In this document: positions 25,593 to 39,230 of the stretch, piece after piece
How positions within the stretch are numbered: the first letter of the stretch is position 1
Layout of the letters: every line of letters begins with the position of its first letter
Source of the DNA: Epiperipatus broadwayi
Lineage: Eukaryota; Onychophora; Udeonychophora; Euonychophora; Peripatidae
Assembly: GCA_028023455.1 (NCBI GenBank)
Contig: JAQFVV010013324.1
Span: forward strand, 1 to 64,000
Length of the DNA stretch: 64,000 bases
Direction: 5' to 3'
The notes under the pieces: model-generated
Databases searched by the model: none
The model's input: only the letters and a program-made list of their open reading frames with translations
What the model was told of the DNA's origin: nothing
Program-made: the position numbers and the translations under genes

Positions 25593-26700
25593 CAGTAGGG
25601 GTTGGCAACCTTTTAGTGGTGTTATGTCGAACCTATATTACAATGTAATCCACATGATACATGATCTACCAATCTTATTGTATATACTATCAAAATTGAT
25701 GCGGTTATCATGGGCTTCAAAATTATATATTGTAAATTTTTGAAAACCATTATAAGCGGATCTTAGGTCATTCAGTATTTTAAAATATATAGAATCATAT
25801 ATAAAAATTTTCTTGTTAAATTATATTTCGTTCAAAAAACATACTCCAAATTTCCTTTTTGCATGGAGAAAATTTCTCCCCTTGAAATGTGTATTCTTAC
25901 AAAATTTCCAATTAATGTGCAGTAATTCAGAATATGAAAAATACATTTAACTTTTAATGAATTAGTCTAAAAGCTGATTAATGAACTCTAACAAAATAAA
26001 ACAAGTATTTTTTTAGTATTCATCAAAATTGTTTCAAAGAAACTAATCTTGTGATATAGAAAAGTTAATTCAAAATTGGAGATTTGTATTATATTGTTTT
26101 TTTTTTTTTTTTACTTTAAAATTAAGGACATTTGAAATGTTTCTCTATGACAAATTTATTTTCATTACACAATAGACATTTAAAAGAAAAAAAAAAAACA
26201 GCTTATTTTTAACTTCTTTGAGATCCGAACGATATCACTCTCTAATTTGGAGATTTTTTTTCATTAATCCGACTATCACTAATTATAAACTTTTTTCTTT
26301 TCAAGTGAATGCACAAAACTGAAAATAATGTTTTTTATATAATTACGAGTAGAAGTTTTTCAAATGAATTAATCGATATAATATTATGCTTGAATATAAA
26401 TTTACTCTAAACATGCAGTTAATATCAATTTACAGTCAAATAAAAAATCCAGACTAAATCAATCCTCCCTGAGGAAAAAAATATTTCCATCCTACTTGGC
26501 TCTTATCTCTACTGGAAATACCACACAATGAGTGTATGTTTATTGCACACAATAATGTGTAAAATAAATCAGATTCATGGTTTTCATGTGCTTTCTGTAA
26601 TTAAAATATAATTATTTACTATTTCAATTCAATAAGAGTCTCATCGGTAATCAATCCATGTGCTATGCTTGGTACACATACTCTATGTTGCCAACCTTTG
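25593..26700. mobile_element. Possible non-autonomous hAT element
   Basis: The left end CAGTAGGGGTTGGCAACCTT looks like a hAT terminus. The right end CTATGTTGCCAACCTTTG contains its inverse (GGTTGGCAAC, ten bases). The 1.1 kb between has no transposase. No clean 8-bp flanking duplication is visible, which keeps confidence low. The dead hAT transposase 1.7 kb away is a possible source of mobility in the past. Confidence 0.35.
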
Positions 26701-29700
26701 CACACATATTTAAATAATCATACTCTTAAGTCCTAAAAAACATCCTTCCTAGCCAACTATTACAAACATCCTATTATTTCTTTTAATAGTTTTTATTGCT
26801 ATAATTTATTTGTTCTTAATTTTCAATCCACACCTTTATCAAAGTAATGACAGAAAATAAAATTTAATTCCAAATCTACTTACATTTATTATTTTAGTGT
26901 CTTTTTAAATATATTAAAATTTGTTCGTTTCTATCACTCTTACTCTTCTTTTATCTACTGTTGCATCTTTAAATTATTGTTTTTATTTTGGTGAGATTGT
27001 AATATTTTGTAATTAAACTAATTTCGAGCATCAAAACTAATTAAACATAATTGATTTTTTTAACACTTATTTATTTTCAGCTAGTACTTATTTATTATTT
27101 ATTTATTATTCATTTAAATAGTTTTAATAAATCTGCTTTGATTGATTTGATTATTGATGTTTTATGTTGTCAAAAATACATTACAAACAATGACTGTAAC
27201 TACTATTATGTGGTACTTAAAGATCCACACTAATATACATATACTATAGAAAAGATATGAGTTTTTTATTATATAAAAATACTCTTTTTTCATTTGCAGT
27301 GATGAATAACAATTAATTTTAAATGAAAATTTTTATGTTTTCTTTTTTGGATACAATTATTATTTAGCAATTATCACAAATCATCAATAGACACTCTATT
27401 GTAACTCCATTATAAATAATAGTAGTATATATTACAGAAGTTTATTTTTGCAAGTATTTCATTTTTGAAAATATCTTATTGTTTTTTTGGGGGATGTTTT
27501 ACAGTACAGTGTTGAAAAAATGAAGTTATTGGACAATAGTCAGCCAACAAATACTTAAAAATAAATAATTTTGTACCTTATATTCACTCCATATGTATGT
27601 GTTAGAGAATTGATTAGTGATTTTGCAAAGGGTCGATATATTTTTTAAAGGTTGAGATGTTAATTTTCTTTACATGATAATTAATTAAAATGTTAATAAA
27701 AATTTAGAATTAAGAAATGGAAGGAGGGATCTGAGAAATACTCTTTAATGATCCCGATTTTGTACTTTTCCATTTATTAGAAGAGTTTTTTTTATTCTAT
27801 TTTTAATATTTTGTTTTAATTATATTTGAAGTACAAACAATGTTTTACCCCAAAACAAGAATTGTTAATCAATAAAATAATTTCACTGTTGCTTACATTT
27901 GTATAATCATATAAACTTATTCTGTAAAGAAATAAAATGTCTCAAAATTTTTATTGAAGAAAAATTACTTTTGTTTGGTGTGAGTGAATTATTATTGCTT
28001 TCTTTACTATGAGCTATAAATAATACTAATCACATAATTAATGCAAAGATCCCAATTGATAATGAATCATATGGCTAGCAAACTATCACGTATCTCTATC
28101 AGTTTACATTTATCACCTATTTAACGATTACTCAAATTAACGGAAAGGGTTCTGGAGAAGAGTGTCAAAGTAAATTCCTGCTTTTAGTTTCTTTAATATC
28201 TGAATACATTTTGAAATAACTGAGTATCTATCACTATATTTTAAGTGATAATGACAATAAGAGTATCAATATAATAATTTTTGTAATAAGTAAAATGATT
28301 ACATTGCTAAATACGAATATATCCTATCCTTCATATTCTTTAAACTTTTTTTTTTCGAAAGGAAATAAGTTATTTTTTTAATCAAATTTTACAATACTAT
28401 ATTTTATTTTTATTTGAACGATGTTATATTTTCAATTAATCAGCATTATTTTTCAGAGCTAAAATATCTAAATTTACATAAATATATAAACATAGATTAT
28501 CTCGGTAATATAAATATTATGAGCAATTATGTATTGAATCCATTTCTATATACATATTATATTTATGCTAATTAAATATCCTCAAAAATCCTATGTGATA
28601 AATATGTTAAAAGCAGAAAGTCTGTGTCAATTTATATAATTTATTTTTTACATACAATTTAATATTAATATAACAACAAAAACATACTTAACATAATAAA
28701 CAAATTATATATTTTTTATTAATTTATTAACACTTTATTATTTTTAATTACTAATTTTGGTACTGTTCTATTCAAGCGTGTCAGCTGCTTGATAGTAATA
28801 TTAATAGGCAAAAACACATAAATATGCCATTTATGCAGCTGCCAACTTCTAGGCCTATATATATCTATGTAAACCCACAGAAAGAGTCTGTTTAAATGTG
28901 GCACACAGTGCAAATGGTGTTATTTCTATGATATAAATCACAGAAAAGATGCCATTTATCAGCAGCCAGCCTGCTTTAGGGGTACACACTTTATCCCAAT
29001 GCTCACAGTTCAAAACTCACTACAGTATTGTGTGCAGATGTGTGGACTTCAGCCTGCCACAACTCATCAAATGTGATGTCAAAGGAATTAGCTTACAAGT
29101 CATCTGACCTACTATTACCTCCTAAAAATTGTCAACCCCTCACCACATTTCCCTACTCAACATGGAACCTTCAAAAAATTCAGAAAGGATATGTCCAAGC
29201 AAGATTTTAACCAGCTCATGCAAAAAGTCACGTTCACACGAGAACACATTCACAACAAATAAAATGGCTGACAGGTTGAAATCAGGGCAACTGCACAGAA
29301 GCTGGTGTGCATGAGAAATTAATTAATTATAATCTAATAGAATCTTTGCAAAAAGATAGGTCAATTGATAAAGTTTTCATTCTTGTAAATGTGAAAATGC
29401 ATATCATCTGCCCTACCTTGCAGGACTAAGATTAAATTTTTGGCCATATGTAGTTGAAGCTTTGTAAATTTTTGGTAGTGTAACATTGTTCTCGACTAAA
29501 TTACAAAAATTGATTAAGGGAATGAATGAATTACATTAAGCCTTTGGAATAAATGTATGCCTGTGAAATTTTCCATAGTTTTATCCAGAGAACAAAAGAA
29601 ATTGTGAAAAGAATACATTTATTAATATTAAACAAGAAAAAAATGATCGAGTTGGAAATTATTCATTGTTTTTAATAGGTGTACCATTAAAATCCATACA

Positions 29701-32248
29701 CATATTCTTTCAAAGATAGGTAGTGTAATAAATGAATCAATATATAATAATAATTTTTGTTCCTATTCAAAAATGACACACAAAAATAAAAGACAGTACA
29801 GTAATTAAAGCATTAACAACATATTTTCCCACAATGATGTAGTTAGTTATCTCTCAAGCAATGCTAGTAGACTTTGAAAAGTTTTCAGGGAGGGGGGGTG
29901 TTTTTTTCAGCCAGTACTGACGTACACAGGAAATTCTATTATAATAGAAATTTTACAATAATGTATGTTTACATAAAATTGTTCTAGTATTTGTTATTAA
30001 TGAAATAAATGAATTATATTAACCTGTATGTTTATTATACTTTCACAAATAATGTGCTGGGCCCAGTAATGTTACATTTATGTGTTTTTGCATAACAACA
30101 GTGCTACAAAGTGTCTGACATAATCTAATAGAACAGTACCCTAATATTTTATTAAATTTATCCATTTATTAATGTATAAAATTTAATTCTTTAAACTCTT
30201 TATTTAAGTTTAATATTCTATCAATTTAAAACTTTTTATTAACTATTTCTATTATTTTTATTATTAGAAAATATTGTTTTATTAATATTTTTAAATACAC
30301 ATTTAATTTATATAAAAATAATACTTTCTTTTATATTTCTACCTTAAAATAAGTGCCAGTTTTTTTAATTTTTAATTAGCTTCTTTTATATTGTATAGTA
30401 GTCTTATTTTATGATTGCTATAATTCTATTCTTATAATTTTATTATTACAATTTACTTTAATCGTAATTTATTAGCATTATTTTTAAAGGTGAATTCTTA
30501 TTTAATGTAGGTTTAATATTATTTCTAAAGATAACTTTTTATTTATTATAAATATGTTAGATCACCTTTCTCCATAATCTTAATTTTTTTTTGAAAACAT
30601 ATAATTATTTTACTTCTACTTATATTTTATTTAATAAATTAATGACTATTTTATTAACTTTCTTTTTTCTTTTTTGTAGCAAAATAAATCAAAAAACGAA
30701 AGAATTCCAAGAAGGCGACCTAAGTCAATATTTTAATAATTAAAATCTGTTAATCAAATAAAAGTTAATATTATACACGCATATAGTATTTGTTATATTT
30801 TTGTTTTTCAATTTTTAAAAAAATTCAGTTATTTTTTATTTTATAATTTATTGTTTATTGTGTGAAATTACCAGATAATCCAATCATTAAGATTGTTAGA
30901 CTTAGTTCAATCATACATTTTTAATGACAATGATAAATTTATATAAAATGTATTACTTATACAAGTCAGTTATAAAAATTAAAGAAAAATCTATTACTAG
31001 AATTGACAGAAATATTAGTTGGTATATGATGTATGCACATGGGCATAAAATAGCGTTTCTGTTTAATTATGAATAATGATTGAAGATAACAAAACACAAC
31101 AAGCGCAAAAAAGATGAAGTAATGCAAAAAGAAAAAAAAATGAAAATAATGAACAATGATTGCAGATACCAAAACACTGTGAGAAAAAAAGAGATGAATA
31201 TTGTATGTATAATTGTTGCTGTATTCAGAGAATAATATACATTGAAAATATTAAAACATAGTGAGTAAGAATAGTTTGATTATTGCAGATAAAAGAAGAA
31301 ATGATAAGTGTACTATAGAAATCACTAGTTGTGATCTGATGATATTATGTTTGAATATTGAGCATGAAAACATAAAAATTTAGTAAATAATATACATTAA
31401 CAGAAAAATATCACATAATGACAGTGAAAGGGATAATCATTGCAGACTGAAAGCAATAAAACAAACTGTATTCCAACAAATCCAAAATGCCAAATGACAC
31501 TAACAATTTACAGTCTGTGATACATAAGACGTCCTATAGTTTCTGCCAATTGTGCTTTAGAATTAAACATTAAAATAATAAGAATGAATCCAGAGCTCAA
31601 GTTTTACATGCATTTATAAAAGATGGTATAGTGTAGGGCTAACCATTTATTATTGCATAATGATGGAGTATAAAAATATTTCCCATCCCTTGAAATATAA
31701 CTTTTTTTTTTACAAATTTAGATTTTTTTTTTCAAAACCAGATATTACATATGCAAATAAATAGTTATACGCAATTTGTATTTATATAAACAACCATTTC
31801 TGGATCAAGTGCAATTAAGATAATCAATTGTAAATAAAATCATTATTTATGGAAGTGAGAATTTAAGACTCTGAGTGTAAGATTTACTTAGTAAACAAGA
31901 GTATGCTGATTCCAAATTAGTTACAGATTATACTAAATAATAATTAATACCTGAGAAGTAGATTGGTGGGCTTTGCTTTCTGAAATGAAATTGTGATAGT
32001 TTTTTTTAAACAATAGATTAATGTATTTGTAATATTATACTTACAGACAATTAAAAATATAATATTATAAATAACTATGATATTTTTTTCTAAGATGGAA
32101 TAAATTAAAATAATATAATAATACCACATATTTAAAGAAAAATTGAAAATGTTTTATATATCCTTATATAATATACTAAATATTAGTATTTAATATATTC
32201 ATTGTTTCCCCCAAATATGTGGAATTATCTGTACTATAGAACATTTAC
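26701..32248. other. Long gene-free AT-rich stretch
   Basis: No domain, RNA gene or transposon recognised in 5.5 kb. The block 28720-29330 is less AT-rich, with plus-strand frames of about 60 codons (29028-29210, 29129-29314) that match nothing I know. A splice-acceptor-like site at 30660-30679 is listed separately. Confidence 0.4.
30680..30736 (+). other. Possible terminal exon (very tentative)
   Basis: A pyrimidine-rich tract ending TTTTTTGTAG precedes an 18-codon frame ending NERIPRRRPKSIF and a TAA. An AATAAA lies 21 bases after the stop. The basic PRRRP stretch resembles an AT-hook. In DNA this AT-rich such arrangements arise by chance, and no upstream exon was found. Confidence 0.12.
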
Positions 32249-32330
32249 TATATATATATATATATATATATATGTAAATATTCTATAGATATATATCCTC
32301 ACATATATATATATATATATATATATATTG
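32249..32330. repeat. Two (TA)n tracts with mirrored LTR-end bases
   Basis: (TA)n runs at 32249-32273 and 32303-32328 flank ATATATCCTCACA, whose inverse (TGTGAGGATA) begins the LTR at 32331. This forms a potential hairpin at the element boundary. Confidence 0.7.
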
Positions 32331-34193
32331 TGAGGATACATCAAACTGATCACACAAGTCACCACTCATGCATCCATCATAAAGAGTGAAATTACCAACA
32401 CAATCAAAATTATATTATTGATGGCTTGTGTACAACCTGTGAATACCAAACTTAAATGCAAGCAAATGAAAGCAAAAGAAAGAAATCATTAATGTTGATT
32501 GGTTTTTGTATGTGTGTATATTAATCCAGCATAAAATTATAAAAAAAAGTCAAAGTTGCATTAGCTATGAAAGCAAATCACGAACTTGAAAACTCACGAT
32601 CTAAAAATAAAAACATATACCAAAATAGAATATATGTTTTTTTTAAGAAAAAAGAGAGACAAATAAATTATGTTTATAATAAAAAATAAAATCAATTTAT
32701 TTGTTATATTAACTATCCTTAATATAAAAATGCATAAACCACTACAATTACAAGTTGAGGAAATTGATTAAAGGACCCATCTTAATTATATAAAGCATAT
32801 ATTTTTAACCAAAGTTATAAGCTGGAAAAGAACAAATCATGTGTGGCTAAGAAGTGATAAAACATCGTGAGGATGGAGTTGCTCATCATATAATCATGAG
32901 TTCCTGATATGATTATCATTTCAAATTAACATCATTATGACCATGATTGTAAAAAAATCTACAATATGCTACAATCAACAGATAAATCATTTCAGCACAG
33001 AAAAGATAGTTTATAAAAGAGTCTGAGTCATTCAACATGAAGACCCAGATGGTGATCAAAATTTATCTGATGGATTACCATTTAGTTTATGCAAAAGAAA
33101 TTTTTTAAGACCAAATATACAGATTTACTATGTGGATTACAAGATTTTGAACAATGGCTAGACTACAGTGGATTAACATCCCAATTTATATTTTTTATAT
33201 ATTTTTAATTTTTATTTTGCTTGTTGAATGGGTTTATTTTTTTGAAACAGAAAGTCAATCCATCCAACCATCAAATTATTCTAGAGGGAAGAGAACCGTC
33301 AATTATATTTCTTTTATTTAATAATAAAATTTAGGGTCAGACTCCCAAACATGCTGACCAATTAGTACATTAGTCTACTGACTAGAAAAATCAGAGTTTA
33401 CTCTTGTTCAATGTTAAGTGCTCACATTTTGAAGGTTACACTATTTTTATGTGCAATGTTTGTGTTCAATTAATGTAATTATTAAATATTTGATATTCGA
33501 AATGTATGACTAACCCCTTGTCCTATCACAGATCTATGTAACGCCAAAATAAAAAGGGCTCAACTCTCAACTGATCACAAAAATATAGACAGGCAGAGTA
33601 GAAATTACTAACCAAATGATTTTATGAAATTTTCGATAGCAAAGAGTAATTGTCAAAATATAATTTCAAAATTGTCTTCTATGTAAATTCCAGTTTGTTA
33701 AATTCGAATGGGGAATGATCATCCTTCATAGGGATTAAAGGTATGGGTTAAAAAAATAGTTAGTGAATACTAACAAAGAATGATCATGCCCATTCAAGCA
33801 TTAAATGTTAAATACATTCAACCACATTGCTATAAAAAATTATGAACACCAAACATCATCAAAATTAATTTGTTAAATATTAAATCAAATTAGTTGTCTG
33901 TTGTTTGATTTTTTTCTATTTTTCAATTAATCACACTATATGCATATCCAATGCACACATCAAATGTGGAATAATTTTACCTTGAAACAGAATACATGTA
34001 CATTCTCCCTGAGTGGGAACTATGTGGCATAATGAAGATCAAGAAAGGTGAAGTAAAGGAAGTTGTGCACATGTGAATCCCATCCCACTCAATCATTAAT
34101 CATCATTGTAACACTTCCTAAATCTTAGATAAATCATCAAGTAACTGGCTTGCCTTATCATGTGTAATGCTCTATCTGGAAAACCAAGTGGGT
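32331..34193 (+). mobile_element. 5' LTR of second LTR element
   Basis: This 1.86-kb block beginning TGAGGATACATC is repeated directly at 37328-39230 with many substitutions. Shared landmarks include CATGAAGACCCAGATGGTGA, TGATATGATTATCATTT, GGATTAACATCC and CAGACTCCCAAAC. Both copies end near GTGGGT. Divergence between the copies is clearly higher than between giant LTRs A and B, so this insertion is older. The primer-binding site is not clear. Confidence 0.7.
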
Positions 34194-34831
34194 AAACATA
34201 GTTAAATACACATCATAATGAAAATGAACCATCCCATTTCATATGGTTCCAAATTTATAGGCTCAAATTTGTATGATTATTTCGTAATATGAAAATAGTT
34301 TTAATACATGATGAATGGAAACTAGACAAATGACAAATAGCAATCAACAGATACCAATAAAATAGTCATGTAGCCAGTCAAATAAACAAAACATAAAGTG
34401 AGATATAAAGTAATATATTAATAAAATAAATAAATGAACAAAGTAATCATCAAATAAAAAATAAATTGTAACTCATGTTAAATGTATGACATCAGGAAAC
34501 TATGTATGATGTCTATCAAATTACTTGATACACATAAAAAGAAATTAGTTTGAAATAAAATCACATTAAGTTATTATAAAAAAACAAATATGATACTACA
34601 TAACATACATATTGGATGATAACCAGAAAATACTATCAAAGCAATGGAATTGTAAACTAATAAAGAAGTAAGAAAGGAAACTGAAAGTAAAAAATCCAGG
34701 TTGAACAGATACAAAATCCTACTAGGGATAGCTTAAAAACTTCTACTTTTGAAAATATAGTAAAATAAGATATTGAAATATCTGGGGAGACTATCTCAGA
34801 AATAATCCAACCAACAAACATCAATGATTGT

Positions 34832-34910
34832 CAGGGCCAGATTTAGATGAAAAGAGGCCCTAGGCTATTCCACTTATGAGGCCTTTTCACCTCTCATATA
34901 CATCATTACT

Positions 34911-34949
<39 letters not shown>

Positions 34950-34950
34950 C

Positions 34951-34995
<45 letters not shown>

Positions 34996-35090
34996 ATATG
35001 TTAAATGAAACATGTTGTTATTGGTAGGCCCCTCTTGATCTTGAGGCCCTAGGCTGAAGCCTAGTTAGCCTATAGGAAAATCCAATCCTG
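34832..35090. mobile_element. 259-bp hAT MITE with perfect 8-bp duplication
   Basis: It begins CAGGGCCAGATTTAGATG and ends AAAATCCAATCCTG, so the ends face each other as CAGGGCCAGATTT and CAGGATTGGATTTT. ATGATTGT stands immediately outside on both sides (34824-34831 and 35091-35098). An 8-bp duplication and CAGGG-type ends are hallmarks of hAT. The inner motif GAGGCCCTAGGCT occurs near both ends in direct orientation, and the middle is filled by a (TA)n run (34914-34993). There is no transposase. Confidence 0.85.
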
Positions 35091-35766
35091 ATGATTGTAA
35101 AAACACAAAGAAAGAAAAGAGTATACTCAAATGATATTGTTCTCAACCAATTGATGATGATGGTACAACATTTGTCAATGAATACGAAAAATGAGATGAA
35201 ACTATCATCACATATGGTCACAAAAGAAGATACAAAAAATGAGATGATGGAATTAAAGAAGATATAAAAACAAAATAATTTCAAAATGAAATGAAAAATG
35301 ATATGATGAAACTAGCATTAGATATGACAGAAAATAGAAAACAAGATAGTGATGAGATCATAAATGGCAAACTAGATGTATTGAACTTAGAAAATGACTC
35401 AAAAACAGCTGTGATAATTTGAAAATTGAATGCAGAATAAGTACCAAGTGCATTGAAACAAAACAAACATGTGAAAACTACAAACTCATGTCTGAAATAA
35501 GTTTAAAAAAATCTAAAAGTAATCATAATATAAAAGATGAGGCAATACAAACTAAAAGTTAAATATTAAAAGTATTATGGAAGATGCCAAGGCAGAAGAA
35601 TCAATAACAATCAAAATTAATGAATCTCCAAAATCATACCATAGTAGTGACATTTATATTAAGGGCAAATATAAAATGGTTGTTAAAATATATGCTCTCA
35701 ACTTCTTTATAGCTATAAAAATGGAATGTTCCAATGTAATGATAATTTTATAGAAGGAAAGTATCA

Positions 35767-36078
35767 TTGCTATATAAAACTGGGGAAACTCTAAATGCTA
35801 TGACCATATTCAACAGTCTCAAATATTATTTAAGATTATTTTGGGTTAATAACAATGATAAAGGCAATACTAGGGATAGGAAAAGTAGAAAATATCATAG
35901 AATAGTAGACCATACCAATGGTAATATCCCAGTGATTAGCAAACACTGGAATAGACATTATCATCCATACAAAATGAAAGTACCAATAGCAAATAAATTT
36001 CAATTAAGGATTAGTGAAGAAGAAAATCATTTTATATGGTATAAAGATACCAATTTGAAATGTATTCACATTGATTGA
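35767..36078 (+). pseudogene. Unrecognised 103-codon frame inside second LTR element
   Basis: This is the longest open frame of the interior: MLYKTGETLNAMTIFNSLKY, then NTRDRKSRKYHRIVDHTNGN, then MKVPIANKFQLRISEEENHF. It lies after the gag-like debris and on the element's strand, so it is probably part of old Gag-Pol, perhaps near the protease. I see no DTG or DSG active-site triad, so I do not assign a domain. It starts mid-protein and ends at a stop. Confidence 0.3.
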
Positions 36079-37327
36079 TCAAGGTATTAATTTCATAAAT
36101 ATCCCATAAGGCTTAAACTATAAGTTGTAATATGGAATGGTATCGACCTGAAACTCCACTGCATAAATTATATGATCACATAAGTGATTTACTGGAGGAT
36201 CAAGTTAGAACATGTATTACAGTATATATGTATACAAATATTCACTTAGATATCTACATGTACTTTGACTAAATGTAGTGCATTCTAAATATATTAAGCA
36301 TATATCCATGCCCATCAAAAAGCAAAAATTTACTATGTTCCATAAACTATGGAATACATATGAAGGCCTATTCACCTTTATTAAGTCTACAAATATAAAT
36401 GCTTAATAAGCCTATAAAATGGATCTACAGGATTACAACCTGGGATATGGAAACCAAATTACTAGAAACAGAATAATACCAATTATTTTTATATATAAAT
36501 AGATCTTATTCAACTAAAACCCACAAAATGTGAATTTAAATTCATGTAAAGAGGCATTAGAATTATTATTAATTAGATTGAATGATGAAAATATTAAGGA
36601 GGGTAATTCACAACCTGAGGAATGAACTCTTGGATGTAAATCATAGCCTTATTTTAGAACCCATAAGGAAGTATACCATCATCATGGAAATGGAGACAGA
36701 TAACTTTAACATGTTGTTCTATTCAGAAGTGAATGAAAACTAATATGCTTAATGGATACCATAGAAAATTCAGTCAGTCTCAAAGTTAACTCAGCAAAAT
36801 TGGCACCATTAGATAGACCTATACACAAATAATGCATAGATCAACTAAAAGAAAATTTAGCTGCAGATAATCAGATCTTTCCCCATATAAGATTTTGGTA
36901 TACCATTGTAGAATAATAAATACAATCATAAGTGATATAGATCTAATAGCACCAAATATACTAACAAAGACATATTGTGTAATATATATATATACTTCTG
37001 AAAGTGAAACAAAAGGAAGTAATCAAGATTCTAATTCTAAATGATAAGCCAATAATTGCACATGAATCTTGTGACAAAGTTTTTTTCTGAAAAAAAAAGA
37101 TAATAAAAAAAATCTCTCAAGGGAATGAAACTAAAAGCAAAATAAGCATACCCCAAGCTTATTATACCAACTACTGACCACACTCACAAACCACCTATTG
37201 ATCCAAAAAAAAGATGTAATAGAGGCACAAAATGCAACTAAAGAGGGAAAGACTTAAAAACAAAACTAAATCGAATCATCAATTGAGAATTGAATTAAAT
37301 ATGATATTTATTTTAATCTCTTAAGAG

Positions 37328-39230
37328 GGGGGATACATTAAACGGACAACACAAATATCACCGCTTATGCATCCTTCATAAAGATGGAAGCTAACAACAT
37401 AAACAAAATCATATTATTGCTTGTTTGAGTAAAATCGTCAGTTAAAATTATATTATTGACAATACTGATTTATATGTATACCAAACTCTTACATGCAAGC
37501 ATGAAAAACGATAGAAATCATTAATGTTAAATTTGTGTGTGTGTCTGTTTATTAATTCAGCATAAAATTATAAAAAGATCAAAGTGACATTAACTATGAA
37601 GGCAAAGCATGAACTTGAATCTCGTAATCTAAAAATAAAAACATATAACAAGAAGGAACAATTATGTTCTTTTTAAGAAAAAAGGAAGGCAAATAAATTA
37701 TGTCATCAAGAAAAGGTACTTAATAAATTATTGAAATCAATTTATTTGTCATATCAACTATCCTTAATATTGAAGTTCATAAACCACTATGATTACAATT
37801 TCAGAAAGTTGATTGAAGGTCACACTTTAATTCTATAAATATTATACTTTTAACCCAAGTTATAAGGTGGAAAAGAAAAAAATCATGCTTGGCTAAGAAG
37901 TGATAAAACATTGTGAAGATGGAGCTGTTCATCATACAAGCAAGAGTTTCTGATATGATTATCATTTTAAATTAATATTATGGTTGATTCCAATAGTAAA
38001 AAGATCTAAAATGTGCCACAATCAAGTGAAGAAATGATCTGAGCACAAGAAAGATAGTTTATAAAAAAGTATGAGTCACCAACATGAAGACCCAGATGGT
38101 GACCAAAAATTACTTGGACTACCATTCAGTTTATGCTAAAAAACTTTCTTAAGAGCAAAGATACTCACATGTTTATAATGTGGATGTCAAGACACTGAAC
38201 TATGACTAGACTGTACTGGATTAACATCCAAATTTTATATTATGTATTTTTTATTCTTATTTTGCTTGTTAAAATGGTTTCTTTCTTTTGAAACAGAGAG
38301 ATATCCATCCAACCATCAATTATTTTAGAAGGAGGGGAGCAATAAATTCTATTTTTTTATTTTTCATTTAAAAATAAAATGTAGGGACAGACTCCCAAAC
38401 TTGCTAGTCAATTAGTACTTTAGTCTACTGACTTGAAATCGAAGACGTTACTCTTATCAATATTAAGCACTCACACTTTGAAAGTTACAATATATTTTAT
38501 GTTCAATGTTTGTGTTCAGTTAACTTAATTATTAATTATTTGTTATTCTGAATGTAGAAATAACTCTTGAACGATTGATCTGTCCTATCTTAGATATTTA
38601 TAACATCAGAATAGGAGGGCCTCAGGATCTATAAGCAACTCTCAAATGATCACAAAATATAAACAGGCAGAGTAGAAATTAATGACCAAATGATTTCATG
38701 GAATTTTAATCATCAAAAAGGTAATTGTCAAAATATAGTTTTAAAATTATTTTCGATGTAAATTCGAGTTTGTTAAATTGGAATAGGGAATGGCCATCCT
38801 TTGTATGGTTTAAAGGTATGTGTTAATAAATAGTTAGATAATAGAAATGAAAGATGATCATGCTCATATAATTATTAAACATTAAATACATAAACACTTT
38901 GTTATAAAAAAAATATAAAAAGTGATCATGATCAAAATTAATTTATTAAATATTAAGTCAAATTAGTTGACTGTTGTGTTTGATTTGTTTTTTGTATTTT
39001 TCAATTAATCATGATATACACATATCCAATGCACACATCAGATATCAAATAATCATACCTTGAAATAGAGTACATGTACATTCTCCCTGAATTTGAACAT
39101 TGTGACATAATGAGGATGAAGACAGGTGAAGTAAGGGAAGTTTGCAAGTGTGAATCCCATCTCACTCATCATGGGACAACTTCCTAAATACCTTATCATG
39201 GGTAATACCCTATGTGGAAGACATGTGGGT
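37328..39230 (+). mobile_element. 3' LTR of second LTR element
   Basis: Diverged direct repeat of 32331-34193, preceded by a polypurine tract. Its first bases (GGGGGATACATT) no longer show the TGAG start of the 5' copy. Confidence 0.7.

Larger units (their letters stand above)
34194..37327 (+). pseudogene. Decayed interior (gag-like) of second LTR element
   Basis: The plus strand from 35100 to 35560 reads through many stops as a K/E/M/N-rich helical sequence. Examples are EMKNDMMKLALDMTENRKQ, then DEIINGKLDVLNLENDSKTA, like the coiled-coil N-terminus of gypsy-type Gag proteins. Further along, IENSVSLKVNSAKLAPLDRP and IDQLKENL (about 36760-36850) look like former coding sequence, but I cannot place them in a domain. 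The interior ends with a polypurine tract (AAGAGGGGGG, 37323-37332) at the start of the second LTR, which sets the strand. No protease, RT or integrase signature is secure. The element is dead and is interrupted by a MITE at 34832-35090. Confidence 0.5.
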
